From positions 1 through 10,605 of the forward strand of contig JBBAEA010000119.1 of NCBI GenBank assembly GCA_041656175.1: a stretch of 10,605 nt of DNA. The letters run 5' to 3'. A program made the position numbers and the translations under genes. Source of the DNA: JBBAEA01 sp041656175. GTDB lineage: Bacteria; Myxococcota_A; Bradymonadia; UBA4248. The notes beneath the pieces are model-generated. The model was not told where the DNA came from. It worked only from the letters and a program-made list of their open reading frames with translations, and did not search any database. Below, one piece after another: positions 4,827-10,605 of this stretch (its first letter is position 1; every line of letters begins with the position of its first letter).

Positions 4827-6797
4827 ATGAAAATACATCGTTATATTGCTTTAAGCTATGATATTTTGTTTGTTTTCTTAGTATTGCCGTATTTTATTCT
4901 GGCATGTGGTCCAACGGTCGAAGAAGGAAGGGACGCGCGTATAGCGGTTCACCCTCGGACGACGGTGAGCTTTGCTCAAGTTGCAGTGGGAGACTCGGCG
5001 AAACAATCGTTGTTGATTCGTAATATTGGGAAGGATACGCTAAGTGTTTCGCGGATTGAGTGGGGGGGAGCGAGTTCAGTCGTAGTGCAATTTGAAGCCG
5101 CATCGCTTCCAGTGAAGCTAGAACATGGTGAAGAACTGAGTTTGGACTTCGTGTTTACGCCAACAGAAGATGAAGCAGATCCTGCTGGGATTTTGTGGAT
5201 ATATTCTAATGATCCCGACAAAGCGAAGTTGGGGGTAGAGGTATTATCTCAGCAGATGGCTGCGCAGATACACGTTTCGCCATCATCTGCGGAGGGGCTT
5301 ATACTGCCACAAACCCAAGAGGGTAGCAGCAGCGAACGCATGGTTGTTATAAGCAACGTCGGCGACTTGCCGCTAGATATCAGCAAGATAGAGCTCAAGG
5401 CTAGCTCTGAGTTTTCGATATCCTGGGGTGAGGCTAAGTTACCAGTGCGTCTGCGCGCCCACACAAGTGATGCCCTGCAAGTCGCTGTCGTTTTTAAACC
5501 CCGTTCTGAGGGTAAACGCACGGGTTCCTTATTAATCCATTCCAACGACCCGCAACAAGGCGTGTATACGCTCCCAATAACCGCGAATAGTGCGACGCCA
5601 TGCCTTCTCATCAAACCTAGAATTCTAGAGTTCAATAACGTATCCGTCGGTACGGAGCAGACAAAAACGGTGGAGCTACACAGTTGTAGCTCCGTACCGC
5701 TCGTACTGGACGTGCAAAGCCAGGGCAGCGGCCCGTTTAGCTATCAACTTCAGGGTCAGCACAGTAACTTGGTGCAGGGTGAGTTCGCAGAGTTACAAAT
5801 TACGTACTCACCGCGTCAAGTGGGCTCACACCAGATGAGCTACATCATTGTGAGCAATGACCCACTATCGGCCTCTTCCGAGGTTAAGGTCTTGGGTATA
5901 GCATCTGACAATAGCTGCCCAACTGCGGTACTACGTGGGCGAGTGTCGACGGCTAGTGATTGGACACGCAGCATTCTTGCTTCGCCGCTGGATACGGTTA
6001 CGCTTGATGCTTCCTTGAGCTCGGACAAAGAATCCCATCAACTGAGCTACCACTGGTCTGTAAAAAAGCGCGCCGAAGATTCGACATCGCTCATTCAGGC
6101 GGCTGAAGCACAGGGGAGCTTTTTTGTAGACTTGGCAGGCGATTATGAGCTTTGCTTGGACGTAGAAGATAGTGAAGGGATGATGAGCTGCAATACGGAC
6201 TGTATTAGTGTAAGTGCGAGCCCCAAGCAGAAATTGCACATACAGCTCGTATGGCGAACTCCTCAAGACCCTGTTATCGGGGACGAAGATGGCACGGATC
6301 TCGATCTGCATTTTGTGCGTGTTGGCGAGGGTAAGTGGGGTGATAAGGGTGATCCGTCGCGCAATAATGGAAGCGATGTATATTTTTTAAACCAACATCC
6401 CGTATGGGATATAGAAGGTGGAAGCGTAGAAAATCCTTCGCTCGATCGCGATGATAAGGACGGCGAGGGACCAGAGAATGTGAGCTTGGACAATCCTAAT
6501 GCTTGTTCTTGGTACGCCGTGGGGGTGCACTATTTTAATGACTACGGTTTTGGTCCTAGTTATGCGACGGTTCGTATCTATATTAATGGTAAGATGCGCT
6601 TTGAGAAAGCAAATCTATCGTTTATGCGCAAAGCTGAGTTTATGCAGCTTGCCTTTATTCATTGGGACGGTTCGACAGCACGCGCGTTTGAACACGGCAT
6701 AAAGTATGACTCTGATGCGGATTGGATAGGGATTAAGCCGCTCGTCCCCAGTGAAATTGAGCAGCTAGCAAGGGACGCTGCGCCAGATTGTTTTTGA
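4827..6797 (+). CDS. Multidomain surface lipoprotein: three ASH-like domains, PKD-like domain, DUF2135-like end
   Basis: The 656-aa protein has a lipoprotein signal over residues 1-27, with lipobox I-L-A-C27 and Gly at +2. Three Ig-fold ASH-like ('choice-of-anchor D') domains follow, about 38-140, 145-252 and 258-356. Each has a central stretch of the type V-x-I-x-N-x-G and ends with the marker S-N-D-P (near 126, 238 and 342). A PKD-like domain spans about 363-462 (L-D-A-S-L-S-S-D, then a D-Y-E-L-C-L-D-V-E-D-S-E-G strand). The last about 185 residues carry G-T-D-L-D-L-H-F, S-L-D-R-D-D-K-D-G-E-G-P-E-N and G-V-H-Y-F-N-D-Y-G-F-G-P-S-Y-A-T-V. This is the DUF2135/YfaP-like module commonly seen after such domains in Myxococcota and Bradymonadota. 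The Asp-rich stretch suggests metal binding, but that is inference. The ATG at 4827 is chosen for the signal peptide, as the ribosome site is weak. Confidence 0.9.
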   Translation: MKIHRYIALSYDILFVFLVLPYFILACGPTVEEGRDARIAVHPRTTVSFAQVAVGDSAKQSLLIRNIGKDTLSVSRIEWGGASSVVVQFEAASLPVKLEHGEELSLDFVFTPTEDEADPAGILWIYSNDPDKAKLGVEVLSQQMAAQIHVSPSSAEGLILPQTQEGSSSERMVVISNVGDLPLDISKIELKASSEFSISWGEAKLPVRLRAHTSDALQVAVVFKPRSEGKRTGSLLIHSNDPQQGVYTLPITANSATPCLLIKPRILEFNNVSVGTEQTKTVELHSCSSVPLVLDVQSQGSGPFSYQLQGQHSNLVQGEFAELQITYSPRQVGSHQMSYIIVSNDPLSASSEVKVLGIASDNSCPTAVLRGRVSTASDWTRSILASPLDTVTLDASLSSDKESHQLSYHWSVKKRAEDSTSLIQAAEAQGSFFVDLAGDYELCLDVEDSEGMMSCNTDCISVSASPKQKLHIQLVWRTPQDPVIGDEDGTDLDLHFVRVGEGKWGDKGDPSRNNGSDVYFLNQHPVWDIEGGSVENPSLDRDDKDGEGPENVSLDNPNACSWYAVGVHYFNDYGFGPSYATVRIYINGKMRFEKANLSFMRKAEFMQLAFIHWDGSTARAFEHGIKYDSDADWIGIKPLVPSEIEQLARDAAPDCF

Positions 6798-6949
6798 TCA
6801 TTCGGCGCTTTGCCTATTGACTTGGCGCTGTGGCATTTTGCTGCGGGTTTAGGTTTACGTTCTTTTAGAGCTAGTCGCTGCGAGGAGGCGTAGAGTCGTA
6901 GTTTGGGCTGTGTTCGCTTAGGGTGTTAAGACACGAGTGGGTGGGGGTA

Positions 6950-7068
6950 GCACGAGATCGCCTGAGGCATTTGGCAATGAACACTTTTTATGCGGTGGAC
7001 GCGCGGATGGAGCGCGTACGCCGCATAAAAATAGGTGAGAATTGCTAAATGCCGAAGGAAGCTCGTGC
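6950..7068. repeat. Large nested inverted repeat (about 119 bp), MITE-like or structured RNA
   Basis: The arms pair in four main blocks from outside in. GCACGAG (6950-6956) pairs with CTCGTGC (7062-7068). GGCATTTGGCAAT (6966-6978) pairs with ATTGCTAAATGCC (7041-7053) with one G-T wobble. TTTTTATGCGG (6985-6995) pairs with CCGCATAAAAA (7021-7031). ACGCGC (6999-7004) pairs with GCGCGT (7012-7017). Small internal loops separate them, some also partly pairing (CCT/AGG, CAC/GTG). That is 37 main pairs, far beyond an ordinary terminator. A non-autonomous transposable element or a stable RNA are both possible. No target-site duplication is clear to me. Confidence 0.75.
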
Positions 7069-7070
7069 GT

Positions 7071-7086
7071 AGGGGGCTTGCCCCCT
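7071..7086. repeat. GC hairpin AGGGGG/CCCCCT beside the large stem-loop
   Basis: AGGGGG (7071-7076) and CCCCCT (7081-7086) pair around CTTG. It is very stable but is followed by CCAAG and not by a U-run, so intrinsic termination on the + strand is unlikely to be efficient. It sits two bases from the large stem-loop and may be part of the same element. Confidence 0.6.
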
Positions 7087-7149
7087 CCAAGTGAAAAAGA
7101 GGAATTAAAAGTTCTTGAGGAAAAGCATCAAAATAAAGCCCAGACTGGC

Positions 7150-7180
7150 TTGCAATTGAGAAGTTTCGTGCTACTATGAT
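7150..7180 (+). promoter_or_regulatory. Promoter candidate for the 7233 gene
   Basis: TATGAT (7175-7180) matches five of six positions of the -10 box. TTGCAA (7150-7155) is the best -35 candidate but leaves a 19-bp spacer, longer than ideal. Transcription would begin about 7187, giving a leader of about 46 nt that contains GGAGG at 7224-7228. The site lies downstream of the large stem-loop, so the stem-loop would not be in this transcript. Confidence 0.4.
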
Positions 7181-7232
7181 GTAGGGGTTTAAATTTAGTT
7201 ATATCGGCGTCAACGCTTTTTTTGGAGGTATT

Positions 7233-9578
7233 ATGATAAAACGTTTGCCAATGTATTTACTGAGTTTGGGTCTAGGCCTAAGCTTAATGTCGTGTGGAGA
7301 CGATGGTCGAAACGACAACAACAATAATAATGGTGGGAACGAAGGTAAAGAAACTTTCACACTGACCTATCCCAATAGCCAAGCACTTACGTTGAAGGTG
7401 GATGGGAGTGATGATATTAGGGTGAAATATCGCAACAAAGACGGCGAAGGCGCGACGGGTCGCGTGATTACAGCGGTGTCAAAGGATGACGATTGCGTGA
7501 AGGTGGATGCTGAGCAAACCACAGGTAGTAACGGAAACGCATTATTTGAAGTGAGAGCTGGTTCAGATTCATGCGAAAGTACCATTACATTGACTAGTGA
7601 TAATGCATCATTGGATCCCATAGTGGTCAAGATTACGGTAAACGAACAAGGAAACGTAGACGAAGGCAAAGGTGAGATTGTTATTGTTGATCCTTCTGGT
7701 AGCTTAAAACTTGAAATAGGCAGCAGTGGCAAAGTAACGGTAAAGTACAACAACGAGGCGAAAGTTGCAGTGCCCGACGCGGATTTGATTTTAACAAGCA
7801 GTGATGAGACTTGCGTGAAGGCAGGTAGCAAGCTTGTCCAAACGGCTGATGATGGTAAAGCAACATTTACAGTACGCAGTGTGGGTGAGACTTGCTCAGC
7901 GTCGGTGAAGGTTGCAGTGTCGGACTTAGAGGAAGTTCATAATTCTGTGAACGTAATAGTTGGCCAGCCATTGAATTTCGATGCGATTGCCAATTTAGTG
8001 TATAAAGGCACGATGGATGGCACTCAAGTCGACACCATGACGGTTGGGCTACTGGAGAATGTTAATGATTGTACACCCTATCTTAACGATCCAAACCCTG
8101 AGGTTTTCGATGAAAGTTTTGATAGAACTGTGTCGGTTCCAGGGTACGATTTAACTATAGATGCGACGGCGAAACTCAAAGTTGAAACTGCTAATTCGCC
8201 AGCGACACTTGTGGCATTTGGTGTTACAGGAGATGGTGCGAACAGGACTGTGGTAGCTTATGGTTGCCAAAGTGGTTATACGCTTGATAATCAAGAGCAA
8301 GAGCTAGTTGTCCATACGTATCAGCCAAAACTTCGTGGTAGCTATAAATTATTATCGAACTTCGATCTGACCAGTGGTTTTCAGAAGACTGAAGGTGGTA
8401 TACCGAAGGTTGAGGCCATGCTTGCGGGGGACTGGGTGGAGTTTACCAACCAGTTGTTTCAAGACTCGCTCAAAACCCTACTTGACTTTGTTTATGTGAA
8501 TCTTATTTTAAGAGTTACAAATGAGGTGAATTGGCAGCCCTTAAAGCAACTAGCCGAGCCTCATATGAGAGAGCTGGTTGTTAGCGCCATCTCTGAGATT
8601 TTGAAGAATAAATATTTGAAGGATTACAAATGGTTTGAATATGTAGAAGCCATTGGTCCCGATATTAGTGACCTTATTACCAATATGCAATTAGAAGGCT
8701 CACTTAAGATTAATGAGGAGCCAAATGCGAGAGGAATTTTAACTAACAATCAATTGCATAGCTACGAAAGACTTAATTATCGCTGGTCATTACAAAGACA
8801 AGGCGAGGAATTAGTTGCAAATCCAAATTGTAAAGAGCCAAGCTATACCGCTTGTCGTGAGGGTATGAGGCTTACCAGTGCAAACTCTGGCGTTGAGACC
8901 ATGAGTGGAGTTTGGGGTGGAAATGTTGCGGCATGTGCTGCGGGTAATTGTTTAAATATTGATGGACATGCCATGACCTTTGGCTGGGCTACCATTCTAT
9001 ATAATGCCGTATTTGGCAATATTTTACCCAAAGCCTTGGGTTACAATGTCGGTAATAGTACAGATTATCTAAGTTTGTTCTTTGAGAATATATTGTTCAG
9101 GCCGCTCGTTAATAACTACAATAGCGATCCAGAGAATGTTTCAGTTAGTATCACTGAGGGATACTGTCCTGCGTTTGTTGAAGTATTATTACGACTACTC
9201 GCCACGAGCACGGAATTTACGTGGTTGGAAGACTTTATTAATAATAATCAAAGTGTTGTAGCCTCTGTAGGGAAGATGGCATGCGAAAAAGGTTTTGATT
9301 CACTCGAAACAGCGTTAACTGACAAGTTAGCAGAGTTCAAGATAACGGCTGAAAACAATATTTTGTTCTCAAGCAAGAATTGCCCCTTAGGAATTGAGGG
9401 TACTGATTATCACAATATGGGGTGGGAGGATGACCCTGCACAAAGTGCAAATACTATATTGAAGGATGTTGATCCGAAAACTAATCGTTGTATTTGGAAC
9501 ATAAACTTCCAGTTAAAAGATACTCCTGTTACCATTAAGGGCTTGTTCCACGCTGTGTTAAACAATAGGACGCTTTAA
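7233..9578 (+). CDS. Large surface lipoprotein with two invasin-like Ig domains
   Basis: The 781-aa protein starts at ATG 7233 with GGAGG at 7224-7228. Its lipoprotein signal is residues 1-21 (M-I-K-R, hydrophobic core, lipobox L-M-S-C21, Gly at +2). Residues 22-39 form an Asp/Asn/Gly-rich flexible linker with five consecutive Asn. Two related Ig-like domains follow (about 40-138 and 146-243). Each has a D-x-x-C-V-K strand, a G-N/K-A-x-F-x-V turn of the bacterial Big_1/invasin type, and a second Cys about 30-40 residues after the first, so each likely holds one disulfide. Residues about 248-365 look beta-rich. From about 366 the protein becomes mixed helical with several further cysteines; I do not recognise that part. 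Large lipoproteins of this layout are frequent in Bradymonadota-type genomes. An adhesive or envelope role is inference. The gene has its own promoter candidate and terminator, so it is probably monocistronic. Confidence 0.88.
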   Translation: MIKRLPMYLLSLGLGLSLMSCGDDGRNDNNNNNGGNEGKETFTLTYPNSQALTLKVDGSDDIRVKYRNKDGEGATGRVITAVSKDDDCVKVDAEQTTGSNGNALFEVRAGSDSCESTITLTSDNASLDPIVVKITVNEQGNVDEGKGEIVIVDPSGSLKLEIGSSGKVTVKYNNEAKVAVPDADLILTSSDETCVKAGSKLVQTADDGKATFTVRSVGETCSASVKVAVSDLEEVHNSVNVIVGQPLNFDAIANLVYKGTMDGTQVDTMTVGLLENVNDCTPYLNDPNPEVFDESFDRTVSVPGYDLTIDATAKLKVETANSPATLVAFGVTGDGANRTVVAYGCQSGYTLDNQEQELVVHTYQPKLRGSYKLLSNFDLTSGFQKTEGGIPKVEAMLAGDWVEFTNQLFQDSLKTLLDFVYVNLILRVTNEVNWQPLKQLAEPHMRELVVSAISEILKNKYLKDYKWFEYVEAIGPDISDLITNMQLEGSLKINEEPNARGILTNNQLHSYERLNYRWSLQRQGEELVANPNCKEPSYTACREGMRLTSANSGVETMSGVWGGNVAACAAGNCLNIDGHAMTFGWATILYNAVFGNILPKALGYNVGNSTDYLSLFFENILFRPLVNNYNSDPENVSVSITEGYCPAFVEVLLRLLATSTEFTWLEDFINNNQSVVASVGKMACEKGFDSLETALTDKLAEFKITAENNILFSSKNCPLGIEGTDYHNMGWEDDPAQSANTILKDVDPKTNRCIWNINFQLKDTPVTIKGLFHAVLNNRTL

Positions 9579-9612
9579 CTGAGCTCACTTAGCAGTTAGT
9601 CAGTAAACTAAG

Positions 9613-9649
9613 AGGCCGCACAGATGAGATTGTGCGGCCTTTGCTCTTT
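9613..9649 (+). terminator. Intrinsic terminator of the 7233-9578 gene
   Basis: A perfect 10-bp stem AGGCCGCACA (9613-9622) and TGTGCGGCCT (9631-9640) encloses an 8-nt loop and is followed by TTGCTCTTT. It lies 35 bp after the TAA at 9576-9578. Confidence 0.85.
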
Positions 9650-9929
9650 CTGCATAATGAAAGTCTCGCCAATGCTCATAGATTGCTTAGCTGTGTTTGT
9701 GGTTTAAAGCGTAAAGAGTTAGTGAGGGTGCCTAAGGATGCTCTGAACAATGTGAAAATAGCCAAAAAAGTAGCTAGCAAAAAACAAGGAAAGCCAGGCG
9801 GGTTTTCAAAATAAAAGTCAATAAATTCAATATTCTACACACAAAAGCGGGTTTTAAGGGCGATAGTCCTTATGCGGGGTTTGGGGCGGTAGCCCCAATG
9901 AATCAGAGTTTCCCTAATGAGCAAAAAAC
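9650..9929. other. Intergenic region between two terminator hairpins
   Basis: A 60-codon open frame (GTG 9632 to 9814) begins inside the terminator stem and has no ribosome site. Its lysine-rich end is unremarkable, so I do not call it a gene. The second half holds copy B of the dispersed repeat. Confidence 0.5.
9808..9899 (+). repeat. Dispersed intergenic repeat, copy B (best preserved, two hairpins)
   Basis: About 92 bp beginning AAAATAAAAGTCAA. Its second half contains two hairpins: AAGGGC-GATA-GTCCTT, with one G-T pair, and TTGGGGC-GGTA-GCCCCAA, a perfect 7-bp stem with a GGTA loop. The equivalent places in copies A and C have lost pairing, so this is the best-preserved copy. The element ends about 30 bp before the terminator and intron junction. 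Confidence 0.7.
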
Positions 9930-9958
9930 AAAAAGGCTGCCCCAAGGACAGCCTTTTT
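9930..9958. terminator. Bidirectional terminator-type hairpin used as group II intron target
   Basis: AAAAAGGCTG (9930-9939) and CAGCCTTTTT (9949-9958) form a perfect 10-bp stem with a 9-nt loop, with an A-tract before and a T-tract after, so it could terminate in both directions. No gene ends just upstream, but a group II intron starts 5 nt after the stem, the typical position for group IIC insertion. Confidence 0.75.
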
Positions 9959-9963
9959 ATTTG

Positions 9964-10250
9964 GTGCGCTCGGCGAGCGCACGCTCTAAAGGGTGAAAGT
10001 CCCGAATCCGCCTGGTAGTGGGAAGGATATAGCCGAACACCAAGGGTGTCCGCCGCGAGGCGGAATCTGAAGGAAGGTGCAGGCAAAGCTCTGGTCTGAC
10101 GAACAGGAATCTCATAAGGCCTAGAGTATGGGTAAGGCTGCCAAACAAGTCAAAGCCCAATAACTACACGGAAATACTTAAGGTAGATGAGGCAGATAGA
10201 TGGAGGGAAAGAGTGTGTGAGTACCCGAGGAGGCCTCGCAGACGTTAGGG
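9964..10250 (+). mobile_element. Group II intron 5' fragment (domain I only), probably group IIC, truncated
   Basis: The element opens with GTGCG at 9964, the conserved 5' end of group II introns, and then shows domain I signatures in the right order: GGGTGAAAGTCCCGAA (9990-10005), CCAAGGGTGTCC (about 10040), GGAATCTGAAGGAAG (about 10062), TCTGACGAACAGGAA (about 10095), AAGTCAAAGCCCAATA (about 10147) and AGGCAGATAGATGGAGGGAAAG (about 10190), ending with TACCCGAGGAGG (about 10222). From memory this order closely matches the group IIC intron of Oceanobacillus iheyensis. The domain III signature normally following (GAAGTCAGCAGA) is absent, and no reverse transcriptase frame or domain V follows in the remaining 350 bp. 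The 3' boundary (about 10235-10310) is uncertain. Without domain V and the maturase it cannot splice or move by itself. Confidence 0.85.
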
Positions 10251-10445
10251 GGACATAGAGACCATCCCGATATAGGGGGCGCGGAGGCTCTGTGCCCTAC
10301 GAGCAAGCTTTCTCGCAAAATTCGGCAAATCACGCTTAATGTTGTGCGACGCAAATACACTAGAGTTTGTTTTCAAAAAGTGTTGCACTTGACTTGGATA
10401 TTTCTCGTGATCCCAAATACTAAGATTCTCATGGTGTGATTTCAA
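10245..10445 (-). other. Unassigned minus-strand open frame at the intron break
   Basis: A 66-codon frame from TTG 10445 to TAA at 10245-10247 reads opposite to the intron fragment and ends about where intron similarity stops. The sequence (K-R-D-L-P-N-F-A-R-K-L-A-R-R-A-Q) is protein-like, with a basic helical stretch, but matches no family I recognise. It has no clear ribosome site. It may be the remnant of the element that broke the intron, or a chance frame. Confidence 0.25.
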
Positions 10446-10492
10446 AGAGAGTCCAATTTCTGTGTTATCTTGTATTTAGTGTTCCCGCGTTA

Positions 10493-10510
10493 CAGCCTGT
10501 TGAAAAAGTC
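10493..10510 (-). mobile_element. Possible insertion-sequence end
   Basis: Read on the minus strand this is GACTTTTTCAACAGGCTG, a string I associate with the termini or flanks of several IS families. No matching opposite end and no transposase are visible in the window. The last 95 bp, after it, hold nothing recognisable. Confidence 0.3.
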
Positions 10511-10605
10511 AAAAACGTACAAAATCCTTGCATTACCACGCAATACAGAATAAAATGCCTGTACATTGCGGAACTTCTCGCAATTATATAAACTTTTTAG
10601 TGTTT

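Larger units (their letters stand above)
6798..7232. other. Intergenic region, 435 bp, dominated by a large stem-loop
   Basis: No reading frame is supported. It holds the nested stem-loop 6950-7068, the GC hairpin 7071-7086 and, near the end, the promoter candidate and ribosome site of the 7233 gene. The first about 150 bp after the 6797 stop show no clear terminator or repeat. Confidence 0.55.

Noticed and set aside
5249..6493. Several minus-strand frames across the 4827-6797 gene
   Set aside because: All are antisense to a gene with clear domain order and signal peptide and have no recognisable domains.
7367..7866. 154-codon and 61-codon minus-strand frames
   Set aside because: Antisense to the Ig-like domains of the 7233 gene, low-complexity Ser/Thr/Leu composition typical of shadow frames.
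9632..9814. 60-codon + strand frame after the terminator
   Set aside because: The start codon lies inside the terminator stem, there is no ribosome site, and no domain is recognisable.
9835..10360. Minus-strand frames across the group II intron fragment
   Set aside because: They are antisense to conserved intron RNA sequence and have no protein family features.

Overview
This is a bacterial window. All five genes that I consider real lie on the + strand. Four encode exported proteins; three of these have clear lipoprotein signal peptides and C-terminal architectures typical of Myxococcota and Bradymonadota (the former Deltaproteobacteria). These include cysteine-rich repeats with the D-x-x-N/H-C-G-x-C motif, three tandem ASH-like ('choice-of-anchor D') domains followed by a PKD-like domain and a DUF2135/YfaP-like end, and invasin-like Ig domains after an Asn/Asp-rich linker. 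Standard bacterial code fits, since TGA is used as a stop. By eye the composition is AT-richer than most cultured members of those phyla, so an uncultured relative is my best guess. No ribosomal or housekeeping gene fixes the taxon.

Layout: 1-767 is the 3' part of a cysteine-rich gene made of 141-bp tandem repeats plus a C-terminal cap. At 1213-1545 lies a 110-aa lipoprotein that equals only the N-terminal cap of the same family. At 1970-2257 lies a small DUF3006-like protein. At 2766-4358 lies a full-length family member: signal, N-cap, six repeats, C-cap. Just after its stop, in the +1 frame, lies an echo of the C-cap motif (about 4330-4419). At 4827-6797 is a 656-aa ASH/PKD/DUF2135-like lipoprotein, and at 7233-9578 a 781-aa Ig-like lipoprotein with its own promoter candidate and a strong terminator.

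The gaps between genes are long (about 370-510 bp) and hold repeats and structured DNA. They include a roughly 90-bp repeat in three diverged copies (1770, 2473, 9808), an ACCACGAAAA-type repeat in two copies (2345, 4421), a near-perfect palindrome (2432), three consecutive hairpins (4606-4682) and a nested stem-loop of about 119 bp (6950-7068). From 9964 the 5' domain of a group II intron begins right behind a terminator hairpin, as group IIC introns do. It is cut off after domain I with no maturase gene in view, and an IS-end-like sequence follows.

Functionally the genes look like a cell-surface accessory locus. Three cysteine-rich paralogs (one whole, one N-cap only, one truncated by the window edge) sit beside two large multidomain surface lipoproteins. 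No enzyme, regulator or secretion machinery is recognisable, so a shared job such as adhesion or envelope decoration is inference from architecture only. The wide gaps argue against one tight operon.
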